A program made the translations under genes and the position numbers. From NCBI RefSeq assembly GCF_010726085.1, contig NZ_AP022560.1, forward strand, positions 4,154,001-4,218,000: a DNA stretch of 64,000 nucleotides. The letters run 5' to 3'. The notes under the pieces are model-generated. The model was not told the origin of the DNA, searched no databases, and was given only the letters and a program-made list of their open reading frames with translations. Source of the stretch: Mycolicibacterium moriokaense (lineage in GTDB: Bacteria; Actinomycetota; Actinomycetes; Mycobacteriales; Mycobacteriaceae). Positions 25,219 to 34,300 of this stretch are shown here, one piece after another. Every line of letters begins with the position of its first letter. Positions within the stretch are counted from its first letter, which is position 1.

Positions 25219-27011
25219 CTGTCGGAGCCGGAAGGCCGGCGACATCCAGCGCCGTGGGCTCCGACCACACCGAGGCGATCACGCTCGGTCTGCACGACGC
25301 GTCCCCGCAGCATCTGGTCGACGCGATGGCCGACGATGTGGTCATCGAAATGGGCTGGGGCCGACTGATTTTCGGGCAGACTTTCGCAGATCCGGCCAAG
25401 CTCGCCGAAGTGCTGCGGCACGAAGGCCCGGGTCGCCGGGACATCTGCATGTACGCCCGCGAACCGCACGTCCTGGTCTCGATGGCGCCCGCCGAGTTGT
25501 TCATCGACCCCAGTCACACCTACCGGCTCAGGTTCTCCGAGAACGACGAACCGCCACCGGCCCCCACCGGATTCACCGTTCGCTCACTCGAACGACCCGA
25601 AGAGGCCGACGAGATCAACCGGGTCTACATGCGCTGCGGCATGGTGCCGGCACCCGTGGAGGTGCTGTGGGAAAACAGCGAAAAACGAGACGCGCTGGAC
25701 TATCTCGTGGCCGTGCGTGACGACGACGGATCGCTGGTGGGCACCGTGACCGGCGTCGACCATAAGCGGTTGTTCGACGACCCCGAGAACGGTTCGAGCC
25801 TGTGGACGCTGGCCGTCGACCCCACGACCAGCCTGCCCGGCGTCGGTGCTGCGCTCACCCGGGCACTCGCCGCGCTCTACCGCGAACGCGGCCGGGCCTA
25901 CATGGATCTGTCGGTGGCCCACAACAACACCGCCGCCATCAGGCTGTACGAGAAGCTGGGCTTCGAGCGCGTTCCGGTGATGGCCGTCAAGCGCAAGAAC
26001 GCCATCAACGAACCGCTGTTCACCCATCCGCCCGAGACCGTCGACGACCTGAACCCGTACGCGCGGATCATCGCCGACGAGGCGATGCGTCGCGGGATCT
26101 GGGTCGAGGTCCTCGACGCCGAGGCCGGCGAGATGCGGCTGTCCCACGGCGGGCGCAGCGTCATCACCCGAGAATCGTTGTCGGAGTACACCTCCGCGGT
26201 GGCGATGGCACGATGCGACGACAAGAGGCTGACCCGACGACTGGTGGCGGAGGCCGGAATCCAGGTGCCGAAGGGTCGGCTCGCCACGTTCGACGAGCAG
26301 GACCACGCGTTCCTGGAAGAGGTCGGCGACGTCGTCGTCAAGCCCACCCGCGGCGAACAGGGCAAGGGCATCACCGTCGGCGTCGACGGCCCCGAGGAAC
26401 TGGATGCCGCATTGCGGCGGGCCCGTGAGGAGCATCCCGCGGTGCTGATCGAGCAGCGCGCTCCCGGCGACGACCTGCGGCTGGTGGTGATCGACGGCAA
26501 GGTGGTGGCGGCGGCGATACGCCGGCCCGCCGAGATCCTCGGCACCGGCCACCACACCATCCGCGAACTCATCGAGGCGCAGAGCAGGCGCAGGGCGGCC
26601 GCCACCGGCGGCGAGTCCCGAATCCCCATCGACGCCGTGACCGAGGCGACGGTCGCCGAGGCCGGGTACTCCTACGACGACGTGCTGCCCGAGGGCGAGA
26701 GCCTGCGGGTGCGCCGGACGGCGAACCTGCATCAGGGCGGCACGATCCACGATGTGACCGCGACGGTGAACCCGCACCTGTGCGAGGTCGCGGTCCGCGC
26801 CGCCGAGGCCATCGGCATACCCGTGACGGGTATCGACCTGTTGGTGCCCGACGTCACCGCGCCTGAGTACGTGTTCATCGAGGCGAACGAACGCCCCGGG
26901 CTGGCCAACCACGAGCCGCAGCCCACCGCAAAGGCTTTCGTCGACTTCCTCTTCCCGGGCAGCCCGGCACTACCGCAGGCATGGACGCCCGACGAGGCAC
27001 CCACCCCGTAG
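25215..27011 (+). CDS. ngg: N-acetylglutaminylglutamine synthetase (GNAT + ATP-grasp)
   Basis: 598 residues. A GNAT domain (~115-265; AVDPTTSLPGVGAALTRALA and SVAHNNTAAIRLYEKLGF) is fused to an ATP-grasp ligase (~300-590; VVKPTRGEQGKGITVGV, VLIEQRAPGDDLRLVVIDG and the metal site VFIEANERPGL). The GNAT part would acetylate glutamine and the ligase part join a second glutamine; the upstream amidotransferase then amidates the dipeptide. GTG start overlapping the previous stop. The pair is a compatible-solute operon known from rhizobia and pseudomonads. It is placed directly behind the permease with an 81-base gap, so its own promoter is possible. It ends two bases short of a convergent hydrolase gene. 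Confidence 0.92.
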   Translation: MTVGAGRPATSSAVGSDHTEAITLGLHDASPQHLVDAMADDVVIEMGWGRLIFGQTFADPAKLAEVLRHEGPGRRDICMYAREPHVLVSMAPAELFIDPSHTYRLRFSENDEPPPAPTGFTVRSLERPEEADEINRVYMRCGMVPAPVEVLWENSEKRDALDYLVAVRDDDGSLVGTVTGVDHKRLFDDPENGSSLWTLAVDPTTSLPGVGAALTRALAALYRERGRAYMDLSVAHNNTAAIRLYEKLGFERVPVMAVKRKNAINEPLFTHPPETVDDLNPYARIIADEAMRRGIWVEVLDAEAGEMRLSHGGRSVITRESLSEYTSAVAMARCDDKRLTRRLVAEAGIQVPKGRLATFDEQDHAFLEEVGDVVVKPTRGEQGKGITVGVDGPEELDAALRRAREEHPAVLIEQRAPGDDLRLVVIDGKVVAAAIRRPAEILGTGHHTIRELIEAQSRRRAAATGGESRIPIDAVTEATVAEAGYSYDDVLPEGESLRVRRTANLHQGGTIHDVTATVNPHLCEVAVRAAEAIGIPVTGIDLLVPDVTAPEYVFIEANERPGLANHEPQPTAKAFVDFLFPGSPALPQAWTPDEAPTP

Positions 27012-27013
27012 CG

Positions 27014-27577
27014 CTACCAGGTGCTGGTGCGCATCACGATCTCGGCTGCCAGTTGCGCCGTCGACTCCTGGGCGTTGCGCCGCCCCAGCAACTCGACCAT
27101 CCGATAGTCGCCGTACACGTAGCGCTGGCTGGCTTTGGCGACGGCACGCGCCGCCGCGGTGCTGACGAGCGCGGTGGTGTTCATCTCCACGGGCGGGCAG
27201 TCGCTGTCGCGTATCACCCCGGCCTGGTCCGCGACGCGCGGGTGGCCGCGGTCGATGACCACCAGACCGATGAACCGGTCCAGCCGCGTGGCGGCAAGCT
27301 CCCACGCAATTTCGCCGCCGACGCGGTCACCGACGAGCAGCGCCCACTTCACGTCGAGCGCATCGAGGATGCTGATCACCTTTTTCGCCGTCAGCCGTGG
27401 GGCCGGTGCGATGACGATGGTCCGGAGTGACGCGGTGTGCAGTCGTTGACATAGCGCGTCGTATGCGGCTGGCGGGCTGTTTGCGGCACCAAGCATCACG
27501 ACGACGGACCCCTTCTCGGGGCCGGCGACATCGACGGGAATACCAATGCCGTCGACGGTGACCGTGGTGGGCGGCAT
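27014..27577 (-). CDS. Short alpha/beta-hydrolase-like protein
   Basis: 187 residues from ATG 27577 (ATG 27604 is an alternative). An early VVMLGAANSPPAAYDALCQRL stretch corresponds to the oxyanion loop. The nucleophile-elbow position reads ALLVGDRVGGEIAWELA, with Asp where Ser normally stands (GDRVGG), so it may be a haloalkane-dehalogenase-like Asp nucleophile or an inactive protein. Strand RFIGLVVIDRGHPRVAD follows. It is shorter than the usual 250-300 and lacks an obvious cap domain. Convergent with the osmolyte operon; 60 bases after the lipoprotein gene on the same strand. Function unknown. Confidence 0.7.
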   Translation of the reverse strand: MPPTTVTVDGIGIPVDVAGPEKGSVVVMLGAANSPPAAYDALCQRLHTASLRTIVIAPAPRLTAKKVISILDALDVKWALLVGDRVGGEIAWELAATRLDRFIGLVVIDRGHPRVADQAGVIRDSDCPPVEMNTTALVSTAAARAVAKASQRYVYGDYRMVELLGRRNAQESTAQLAAEIVMRTSTW

Positions 27578-27636
27578 TTGGGCCACGCTACCGCCGGTCA
27601 CCATGGAGCGGGCCGATTTCGCCCCGAGCGGACGGC

Positions 27637-28299
27637 TCAGCTCGACTGTGCGCGCTCGGCCTGCTTCGCCGTGACATCCAGAAACGTCTGCGGCAGCGAA
27701 CCTTTGACGGGAATCGACGGATTGGGTGTTGGAAACGCAATCCCGAACACCGCGGCGTGACCTACGTTCTCGAACGAGAAGTAGACAGATTCCGTTGCGT
27801 TGTTTAGTCGCATCGTCTGCTCGTACACCAGCGCGTCGGGCCGCGGTGTCTGCAGTCTGGTGGTGGTCATCGGAATGCCGGGTGCCGACGGATCGAAGTA
27901 CGTCTCGTACTTGGCGCACCGTTCGGCGACGGCGGCCAACTTGTCGAGGTCCAGCCGCCACGTCAACACCGTGATGACCATCCGTGCGCCGTCGAAGGCG
28001 ACGAGATACTCCGCCGCACTACCCGGACCGCGTTCGGCCGAGTCGGCGATCGCCCGGGTCAGTCCGTCCGAGCACCCTTCGGGTCGGGACAGCATCGCCG
28101 GCGGCGCCCCGACGCCGTCGGCCTGGCCGGGTTCGCGGTGGATGCGTTCGTACTGCACGCCCGCGGGGAAGTCGTCGGGGGTCAGCACCATCTTTTCGAG
28201 TCGCGCGCCGGGCCAGGTCGGGGTGCCTTGAATCGGCTGGGCGCAGCCTCCCGCAATGAGTGCCGCGGCGACGAGGACGAACACCTTGCGCCAGGTCAT
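27637..28299 (-). CDS. Lipoprotein of unknown function (LprH/DUF5642-like?)
   Basis: 220 residues. The first 18 residues form a lipoprotein signal (RK, then hydrophobic [13 protein letters not shown]) with lipobox IAGGC, Cys at 19, so it should be acylated and anchored on the outer face of the plasma membrane. The mature part begins with a low-complexity linker, then [15 protein letters not shown], and contains two Cys likely to pair (EGCSDG and ERCAKY). The overall look recalls mycobacterial sensor-like lipoproteins such as LprH, but that assignment is weak. ATGA overlap with the cobQ stop means it is translated from the cobQ message. Confidence 0.75.
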   Translation of the reverse strand: MTWRKVFVLVAAALIAGGCAQPIQGTPTWPGARLEKMVLTPDDFPAGVQYERIHREPGQADGVGAPPAMLSRPEGCSDGLTRAIADSAERGPGSAAEYLVAFDGARMVITVLTWRLDLDKLAAVAERCAKYETYFDPSAPGIPMTTTRLQTPRPDALVYEQTMRLNNATESVYFSFENVGHAAVFGIAFPTPNPSIPVKGSLPQTFLDVTAKQAERAQSS

Positions 28300-29795
28300 G
28301 GGGTCAGCCTAGTGGCGATCGTCGGCAGGCCCGGTGGGCCGTGCTCCAGCAGGCCCAGCAGGGCGTCGACGTCCACGTGGCTGGCGATCAGGTCGGCCAT
28401 CACGTCCAGTTGGGCGTCCCGGCGCGCGCTGACGTCGACGTCGTCGGCGACGACGAACCCGTTGCGTCCTGACGCGTCCGCGGCATCGGTGAGCCAGCGC
28501 CGCCGCACGTCGTCGTTGTCGAGCAGACCGTGCCAGTGCGTGCCGTCGACGGCGCCGCGGCGAATTCCCACCGCTATCCCGGATTCGACCCAGTCGTCCT
28601 CGGTCGATCGGCTCACTCGGCCGTGGTGAATTTCGTAGCCGTGCAGCGGAGCGTCGTGATGGCGCAGTGTCTTGTCGGCGTCGAACTCGATGTCGGCGTC
28701 GAGCACCGCGAGTCCGTCGACGCCGCCGGTGCGCGATTCCACGGTGTCGTCGATGCGCCGACAGAGCATCTGGAATCCCCCGCAGACGCCGAGCACGGAC
28801 TTTCCGGCCTGCGCGTGGGCCACGATGGCGTCGGCCAGCCCGCGCTCCCGCAACCAGGCCAGGTCCGTCACGGTCGACTTGCTGCCGGGCAGCACGACGG
28901 CGTCGGCGTCCGCCAGATCGGCGGGATCGCTCACCCAGCGCACCAGCACACCGGGCTCACAGGCCAGGGCCTCGACGTCCGTCGAGTTGGAGATGCGTGG
29001 CAGCCGGACCGCAGCCACCCGCAGCCATTGCCGCCCGCGCGGAGTCTGCGGGTCGCCGACGACGCGATGCGCGAGCACCGAGACTGAATCCTCGGTGTCG
29101 AGCCACAACCCGTCGCAGTACGGGATCACGCCGTAGGTGGGCCTGCCGGCGAGGTCGCGCAGCTGCGTCAGCCCCGGCTCCAGTAGTGGGGGATCGCCGC
29201 GGAACTTGTTGACGACGAACCCGCAGACGAGTCGCTGGTCCTCCGGTTCGAGCACGGCGACCGTTCCGTACAGATGCGCCAACAACCCGCCGCGGTCGAT
29301 GTCGCCGACAATGACGACGGGCAGATTCGCGGCACGGGCCAGCCCCATGTTCGCGATATCGGTTGCCCGCAGGTTGATCTCGGCGGGCGAGCCCGCGCCC
29401 TCGACGATCACGGCGTCGAATTCGTCTCGCAGCGCGCGTAATTCGTCCTGTACGACGGTGGCGAGACGCTCGCGGTGAGTGAAGTAGTCGCGGGCGCCGA
29501 CGGTGTCGACCACACGTCCGCGCACCACGAGTTGCGAGGTGCGGTCGCTGCCCGGTTTGAGGAGCACCGGGTTGAAGCGCACACTCGGCGCCAGTCCCGC
29601 GGCCCTGGCCTGCATCGCTTGCGCTCGGCCGATCTCGCCGCCCTCGACCGTGACCGCCGAGTTGTTGGACATGTTCTGCGCCTTGAACGGCGCAACGCGA
29701 ATTCCTTTGCGCGCCAGTAGCCGGCACAGTCCGGCGACGACCATGGACTTGCCGGCGTCCGAGGTGGTGCCGGCGACCAGCAGCGCGCCGCTCAC
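28296..29795 (-). CDS. cobQ: Cobyric acid synthase CobQ
   Basis: Glutamine-dependent amidation of the b, d, e and g carboxylates of adenosylcobyrinic a,c-diamide. 499 residues (usual ~490). N-terminal ATPase domain with [19 protein letters not shown] (P-loop variant, ~5-23) and [15 protein letters not shown]-terminal amidotransferase domain with [11 protein letters not shown] (Cys nucleophile ~340) and [13 protein letters not shown] at 29795 has GGGAGAAAA directly upstream. That ribosome site abuts the outer arm of the 29802-29867 palindrome, so hairpin formation in the mRNA could affect initiation. The same organism keeps cobO-cobB-cysG 25 kb away; together with these it makes amidated adenosyl-corrinoids. 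Confidence 0.94.
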   Translation of the reverse strand: MSGALLVAGTTSDAGKSMVVAGLCRLLARKGIRVAPFKAQNMSNNSAVTVEGGEIGRAQAMQARAAGLAPSVRFNPVLLKPGSDRTSQLVVRGRVVDTVGARDYFTHRERLATVVQDELRALRDEFDAVIVEGAGSPAEINLRATDIANMGLARAANLPVVIVGDIDRGGLLAHLYGTVAVLEPEDQRLVCGFVVNKFRGDPPLLEPGLTQLRDLAGRPTYGVIPYCDGLWLDTEDSVSVLAHRVVGDPQTPRGRQWLRVAAVRLPRISNSTDVEALACEPGVLVRWVSDPADLADADAVVLPGSKSTVTDLAWLRERGLADAIVAHAQAGKSVLGVCGGFQMLCRRIDDTVESRTGGVDGLAVLDADIEFDADKTLRHHDAPLHGYEIHHGRVSRSTEDDWVESGIAVGIRRGAVDGTHWHGLLDNDDVRRRWLTDAADASGRNGFVVADDVDVSARRDAQLDVMADLIASHVDVDALLGLLEHGPPGLPTIATRLTP

Positions 29796-29801
29796 TTTTC
29801 T

Positions 29802-29867
29802 CCCGCGAGCAGACGTGAAAACCCCCATTTCGGGGGCAAATAGGGGGTTTTCACGTCTGCTCGCGGG
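29802..29867. repeat. GCGAGCAGACG palindrome, copy B (25-bp perfect arms)
   Basis: Arms at 29802-29826 and 29843-29867 are perfectly complementary over 25 bases around a 16-base loop. The left arm runs from CCCGCGAGCAGACG through a GTGAAAA segment to CCCCC. It fills the gap between mapB and cobQ, both minus strand. It is the most perfect of the three copies and a potential terminator or RNA structural element. Confidence 0.85.
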
Positions 29868-29875
29868 GGGAAGTC

Positions 29876-30733
29876 TCAGAGCTGGGTCAGGATTTCGGCG
29901 CCGTCTTCGGTGACCACCAGCGTGTGCTCGAACTGGGCTGTCCACTTCTTGTCCTTGGTGGCGACCGTCCAGTCGTCGTCCCAGATCTCGTAATCCAGCG
30001 AGCCGAGGTTGATCATCGGCTCGATCGTGAACGTCATGCCCGGCTCGATCACCGTCTCCACGGCGGGCTGGTCGTAGTGCAGCACCACCAACCCGTTGTG
30101 GAAGGTGGTCCCGATGCCGTGACCGGTGAAATCGCGAACGACGTTGTAGCCGAACCGGTTCGCGTAAGACTCGATGACCCGTCCGATCACCGACAACGCG
30201 CGGCCGGGCTTGACGGCCTTGATCGCGCGCATGGTGGCCTCGTGAGTGCGCTCGACCAGCAGCCGGTGCTCCTCGGACACGTTGCCCGCCAGGAAGGTGG
30301 CGTTGGTGTCGCCGTGCACGCCGTCGATGTAGGCGGTGACGTCGATGTTGACGATGTCGCCGTCCTCGATGACCGTCGAGTCGGGGATGCCGTGGCAGAT
30401 GATCTCGTTCAGCGACGTGCAGCACGACTTCGGATAGCCCTTGTAGCCCAGCGTCGACGGGTATGCACCGTGGTCGATCATGTACTCGTGGGCTATGCGG
30501 TCCAGTTCGTCGGTGGTGACGCCCGGCGCGACGGCCTTACCCGCCTCGGCCAGCGCACCCGCCGCGATCCGGCCTGCGACGCGCATCTTCTCGATCACCT
30601 CGGGCGTCTGGACCCACGGCTCGCTGCCCTCTTTGACCGTCGGCTTCCACGCGTACTCGGGCCGGGGAATCGAGTTGGGCACCGGCAGCGTCGGGGACAC
30701 CACGCCCGGGCGGAGGGCGGTACGAACAGGCAT
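29876..30733 (-). CDS. mapB: Methionine aminopeptidase MapB
   Basis: Removes N-terminal methionine from new proteins; cytosolic, dinuclear metal enzyme. 285 residues, identical in length to remembered Rv2861c. All five metal ligands are in place: Asp in [11 protein letters not shown], Asp in HGDTNATFL, His in [12 protein letters not shown], Glu in TIEPMI and Glu in QFEHTLVV; the substrate His is in ICHGIPD. An N-terminal extension of about 40 residues with [15 protein letters not shown] is the type Ic feature of mycobacteria that contacts the ribosome. ATG at 30733. Confidence 0.96.
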   Translation of the reverse strand: MPVRTALRPGVVSPTLPVPNSIPRPEYAWKPTVKEGSEPWVQTPEVIEKMRVAGRIAAGALAEAGKAVAPGVTTDELDRIAHEYMIDHGAYPSTLGYKGYPKSCCTSLNEIICHGIPDSTVIEDGDIVNIDVTAYIDGVHGDTNATFLAGNVSEEHRLLVERTHEATMRAIKAVKPGRALSVIGRVIESYANRFGYNVVRDFTGHGIGTTFHNGLVVLHYDQPAVETVIEPGMTFTIEPMINLGSLDYEIWDDDWTVATKDKKWTAQFEHTLVVTEDGAEILTQL

Positions 30734-30763
30734 GACGCCAGGATAGACGGCCGCGGCGGCTGG

Positions 30764-31366
30764 CTATTCGACGTGTAGCGACGACACCGCCGACCGCACG
30801 CGCGCGGGCAGTGAGCCGCCGTGCACCAGCCAGTCGTCCAGAGCGATCCGCACCGACGCCATCGCCAGCGCCCCGATCAGCCGCGGGCGCGGATCGTCCG
30901 GCAACAGATCGTCGAGCCGCGGGGCCACCAGCTCGGCGATCGCCGCCTCATACCGGAGGTAGCTCTGCAGCGTCCACGCACTCAACACGGGCGAGGACCG
31001 AGTCAGCAGGGCCAGCTCGCGGACCTGCCCGCTGACCGCCTCGAACCCTTCGCCGAGATCGCCGAACGCCGCCAGCACCGCCCCGTGGGCCGACAGCTCG
31101 GCAGGCTGCCGCGCGATGGCCGCAGTGATCGTGGCCAGCCACCGGTTCGTCATCCCCTCCGCGACCGCATCTTCCTTGGAGCTGAAGTACCGGAAGAACG
31201 TCGCGCGACCGACCTCCGCCGCCTGCGCGATCTGTTCGACCGTCGTCCCCGCCAGGCCGATCTCGGCGACCAGTTGCGCCGCCGCCGTGGCGATACGCAC
31301 GCGGGTGGCCCGCTGCCGGCGGACCGTCAAACTTTCCCGCGATTTCTCTGGTGAGACGACGTCCAT
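30764..31366 (-). CDS. TetR-family repressor of the divergent DUF1214/sulfotransferase genes
   Basis: 200 residues from ATG 31366; upstream in-frame residues would cross the operator and the divergent gene. The N-terminal HTH (~20-65) reads ATRVRIATAAAQLVAEIG then TTVEQIAQAAEVGRATFFRYFSSKEDAV, a textbook TetR domain. The C-terminal ligand domain is ~130 residues with no recognised subgroup. A perfect palindrome lies three bases before its start and overlaps the start region of the divergent gene, so it should repress both and itself. The short intergenic space implies leaderless mRNAs. Confidence 0.9.
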   Translation of the reverse strand: MDVVSPEKSRESLTVRRQRATRVRIATAAAQLVAEIGLAGTTVEQIAQAAEVGRATFFRYFSSKEDAVAEGMTNRWLATITAAIARQPAELSAHGAVLAAFGDLGEGFEAVSGQVRELALLTRSSPVLSAWTLQSYLRYEAAIAELVAPRLDDLLPDDPRPRLIGALAMASVRIALDDWLVHGGSLPARVRSAVSSLHVE

Positions 31367-31368
31367 GA

Positions 31369-31383
31369 TGAGACTATGTCTCA
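31369..31383. promoter_or_regulatory. TetR operator TGAGAC-TAT-GTCTCA
   Basis: Perfect palindrome between ATG 31366 (TetR, minus) and ATG 31385 (DUF1214, plus). On each strand the same bases supply a TAnnnT-like -10 (TATGTC on plus, TAGTCT on minus) at the spacing expected for transcripts beginning at the ATG. A bound TetR dimer would therefore sit directly on both promoters. Confidence 0.7.
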
Positions 31384-31384
31384 C

Positions 31385-32470
31385 ATGGTTACCGATGGCA
31401 ACGCAGCCGCGCCTAAAACCCTGGAATCCTGGCGATTCGTCCAAAAAGTACTGGCCGACCTCACCGAGACGGTCACCGAGGACGCCATCGACGAGCGAGA
31501 GCTGATCGAGGGCCTCCAGGTCGTGGCCAAGGTGACCGGACTTTGCGCTGAGCTGTCAGTTCAGGCCGATTCCGAACGTCCGCAGTTCTTCGACATGTGC
31601 TCCGACACCCGGATGATCGGCGGCCCCAACCCCGACGGCAGGTACCTGCTGGCGATGATCCGGGGCGATCGCGCCTATCGGGTGACCGGAACGCGCGGCA
31701 CCACCGCATACCTCGGACTGCAGGTCCTTGCGGGCACCGGTCTGACGCCGCGCCGCATGGCCGGCTACGTTAGCGACACCGATCTGGCGCTCGATTCCGG
31801 GTCGTTCGCGTTGGTGTTCTCCGCCGTCGAACCGCCGCCCGCCGTCCTCGGCGCGGCGCAGTGGGTCCCGATCCCCGAGGACGCCTCGTCGATCGTCGTG
31901 CGCGAGTATGTCGGCGATCCGGCCACCGAACACCCGGCGACACTGCACATCGAGCCCCTCGACCCCGCTCCCCTGCGCCCGATCACCGACGACGATGCCG
32001 CCGAACAGTTCACCGCGATGGCGTGGACCATCGTCAAGCTGACGACAATGCACCGCACCATCAAGCCGGAGCTGCTGACCCAACCCAACACTCTTCTCAC
32101 CGCGGAGGCCGCCGAGCTCGGCAGCGCCGACACCACACCCGACAACCTCTACATGATCGGCACTTTCGGACTCGAACCCGACGAGTCGTTGGTGCTCGAG
32201 TTCCGTACGCCCGACACCCGGTACTGGAACGTCACGTTGGAGAGCATCTGGCACGAGTGCCTGGAGCCCAGGCATCGCCACAGCTCCGTCACCAACAAAG
32301 GGTTGGTTCCCGACGAGGACGGTGTCGCGCGAATCGCCATCGGCGCCAAGGACTTCGGTCATGGACATTGGTTGGACACCGGCGGCCGACGCCGTGGCTT
32401 CATCGTCCTGCGATGGCTCGACAACCCCGAACCGCCGGATGTGAAGACCAGCGTGCGGAGGGCATCATGA
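31385..32470 (+). CDS. DUF1214-domain protein
   Basis: 361 residues from ATG 31385; ATG 31376 lies inside the operator and is less likely. The C-terminal ~120 residues carry the DUF1214 pattern (FRTPDTRYWNVTLESIWHEC, a Tyr/Trp-rich beta motif). The N-terminal half is helical and then beta-rich (PDGRYLLAMIRGDRAYRVTG). No signal peptide. Such proteins often neighbour lipid or sterol genes, but no enzymatic role is established in my knowledge. It shares ATGA with the sulfotransferase downstream, suggesting the two work together. Controlled by the divergent TetR. Confidence 0.75.
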   Translation: MVTDGNAAAPKTLESWRFVQKVLADLTETVTEDAIDERELIEGLQVVAKVTGLCAELSVQADSERPQFFDMCSDTRMIGGPNPDGRYLLAMIRGDRAYRVTGTRGTTAYLGLQVLAGTGLTPRRMAGYVSDTDLALDSGSFALVFSAVEPPPAVLGAAQWVPIPEDASSIVVREYVGDPATEHPATLHIEPLDPAPLRPITDDDAAEQFTAMAWTIVKLTTMHRTIKPELLTQPNTLLTAEAAELGSADTTPDNLYMIGTFGLEPDESLVLEFRTPDTRYWNVTLESIWHECLEPRHRHSSVTNKGLVPDEDGVARIAIGAKDFGHGHWLDTGGRRRGFIVLRWLDNPEPPDVKTSVRRAS

Positions 32471-33651
32471 GCGCCGCCGAACGCTTCCAGCCCGACTTGC
32501 TGATCGAGCGGGCATGCGAACAGGCGGACAGCGACGACTTCGGCGACAACGACGGCTGGCGTGAAGGGCTGGCCTTGCTCTGCGACGGGCTGGTCTCCGA
32601 GGCCCGCCTGAATGATCTGGGCATCGAGATCGCCACGCTGGACGTGGTCAACCCGATGGTCAACCGGTTGCAGATCATGAAGTGGCGCAAGGAGAATCCT
32701 GAAGTCGCGACGCAGCCGATCAGCAGGCCGGTCTTCATCGTGGGGCAGCCCCGCACCGGCACCACGATCCTGTTCGACCTCCTCGCCCAGGATCCCGGCT
32801 TCCGGCCTCCGCTGACCTGGGAGGTGGACCACCCTCATCCCCTGCCTCGGCCGGAGACCTACGACTCCGACCCGCGCATCGCCGAAACCCAGGCGAGCAT
32901 CGAGATGTCGGAGCAGATCGTCCCCGGACTGCTGGCGTTCCATCCGATGGGCGCACTGGTGGGCCAGGAGTGCGTGCGGATCACCGCCGGACAGTTCTGC
33001 AGCATGATCTTCTCCGTGCAGTACCGGCTGCCGACCTATTACAAATGGCTGCTCTACAAAGCCGACCACCACCCGGCCTACAGCTATCACCGAAAGTTCC
33101 TGCAGCACTTGCAGTCCGGCGTGCCGGGCGGGGCGTGTTCGTGGCTGTTGAAGTCACCGGCGCACCTGTGGCAGCTCGACGCGCTGGTCGCCGAGTATCC
33201 CGATGCGGTCATTGTGCAGACCCACCGCGACCCGCTCAACGTCATATCGTCGATCAGTGCCCTGACGCATCACCTGCGCCGGCTGGCGTCTGACGACAGT
33301 TCGATCACCGACTGCGCCGGCCAGTCGTGCGAGGAAATCGTGGTGGGGCTCGAACGCGGTATGCGACTGCGTGATTCGGAGGCGCTGGCCAGCCAGAAGT
33401 TCGTCGACGTGCAATTCGCCGACTTCATCCGCGATCCGTTCGCCACCATCCGCGCGCTGTATGCCGAGCTCGGACGTGAGCTGACACCCGTCGCCGAGGC
33501 CAGGATGCGCGACTTCCTGGCAGCACACCCGGGCGACGGTGGCGGGAGCCGGTATACGTGGGCCGACACGGGTCTGGACGCCGGTGTGGTGCGTGAACGG
33601 GTACGCGAATATCAGGAGCGGTTCGGTGTGCCCGACGAACCGCTCAAATGA
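32467..33651 (+). CDS. Sulfotransferase family protein (mycobacterial Stf-like)
   Basis: 394 residues. The 5'-phosphosulfate-binding loop FIVGQPRTGTTILFDLLA is at ~92-109 and the 3'-phosphate motif VIVQTHRDPLNVISSISAL at ~255. LLKSPAHLW is a third conserved motif, and the C-terminal RYTWADTGLD region is typical of actinobacterial sulfotransferases. It would move sulfate from PAPS to a hydroxylated acceptor, probably a lipid or glycolipid; the acceptor is unknown. Translationally coupled to the DUF1214 gene. It overlaps the convergent DUF1707 gene by eight bases. Confidence 0.9.
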   Translation: MSAAERFQPDLLIERACEQADSDDFGDNDGWREGLALLCDGLVSEARLNDLGIEIATLDVVNPMVNRLQIMKWRKENPEVATQPISRPVFIVGQPRTGTTILFDLLAQDPGFRPPLTWEVDHPHPLPRPETYDSDPRIAETQASIEMSEQIVPGLLAFHPMGALVGQECVRITAGQFCSMIFSVQYRLPTYYKWLLYKADHHPAYSYHRKFLQHLQSGVPGGACSWLLKSPAHLWQLDALVAEYPDAVIVQTHRDPLNVISSISALTHHLRRLASDDSSITDCAGQSCEEIVVGLERGMRLRDSEALASQKFVDVQFADFIRDPFATIRALYAELGRELTPVAEARMRDFLAAHPGDGGGSRYTWADTGLDAGVVRERVREYQERFGVPDEPLK

Positions 33652-34252
33652 AACGGTTGAACCGTAAACCCTTGCGCGGACCGCGGATGTCGACGGAGCC
33701 GCAGACCACCTTGCCGGTCAGGATCACGTGCGGTGAGCCCTCCGCGGGTGCATCCTTGCGGTGATCGTGGGCGCTGCCGACGATCACCTCGACGTCGTCG
33801 ATCGAGGCGCTGGCACCCTCGGGCAGACGCATGTCCAGCCCGCCGAACTTCAGGTCCAGCTCGACGACGACGATCGAGCCGGCGAAGCGTGCCTTGGTCA
33901 GGTCCAGGTCGACCGAGCCCATCCGCCGGTGTAGCGCCAGCCGCGTCGGCACGATCCACTCCCCCTGGCGCTTGAGCGAGCCGAGCACGCCGCGCAGTTC
34001 CACCCGATCGGTGGCGGTGGTGACGATCGCGCCCGGTCCGGGCAGGTCGTCGACCAGGGTGTCGAGGTCGGAATGCAGCCGTGCGCGCGATACCAGCGCG
34101 GAACGCTCCTCGAACTCGCCGATGTCGATCAGACCGAGGGCGACGGCGCTGTGCAGCCTGCGTAGCGTTCCGTTGCGATCGGCATCGGAAACGCGCATCG
34201 CGGCGTGCGTGTCGGAGATGCGCATCCCTGCCTGGTCATCGAGCCCAGTCAT
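33644..34252 (-). CDS. DUF1707 protein with LiaF-like C-terminal domain
   Basis: 202 residues. The N-terminal DUF1707 module is clear: MRVSDADRNGTLRRL, then GLIDIGEFEERSALVSRAR and TLVDDLPGP. The second half is a beta-rich domain (RVELRGVLGSLKRQGEWIVP, LDLKFGGLDMRLPEGASASI and HVILTGKVVCGSVDIRGP), which resembles the cell-wall-active antibiotic response/LiaF fold. There is no transmembrane helix. The start could instead be one of the internal ATGs before ISDTH or VSDAD. Role unknown, possibly envelope-stress related by analogy. Convergent with the sulfotransferase. Confidence 0.8.
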   Translation of the reverse strand: MTGLDDQAGMRISDTHAAMRVSDADRNGTLRRLHSAVALGLIDIGEFEERSALVSRARLHSDLDTLVDDLPGPGAIVTTATDRVELRGVLGSLKRQGEWIVPTRLALHRRMGSVDLDLTKARFAGSIVVVELDLKFGGLDMRLPEGASASIDDVEVIVGSAHDHRKDAPAEGSPHVILTGKVVCGSVDIRGPRKGLRFNRFI

Positions 34253-34300
34253 AACGGTTCAACGGTACCGCCCGATCGAACGGCACACTGCCGCACCGGC

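Noticed and set aside
29795..30425. Long N-terminal extension of the cobQ frame
   Set aside because: It is antisense-like low-complexity sequence lying over mapB in another frame; the conserved CobQ N-terminus and a ribosome site define the GTG at 29795.
33653..33665. ACGGTT-G-AACCGT palindrome after the sulfotransferase gene
   Set aside because: It encodes the last residues of the DUF1707 gene on the other strand and the short arms are not accompanied by a terminator feature.
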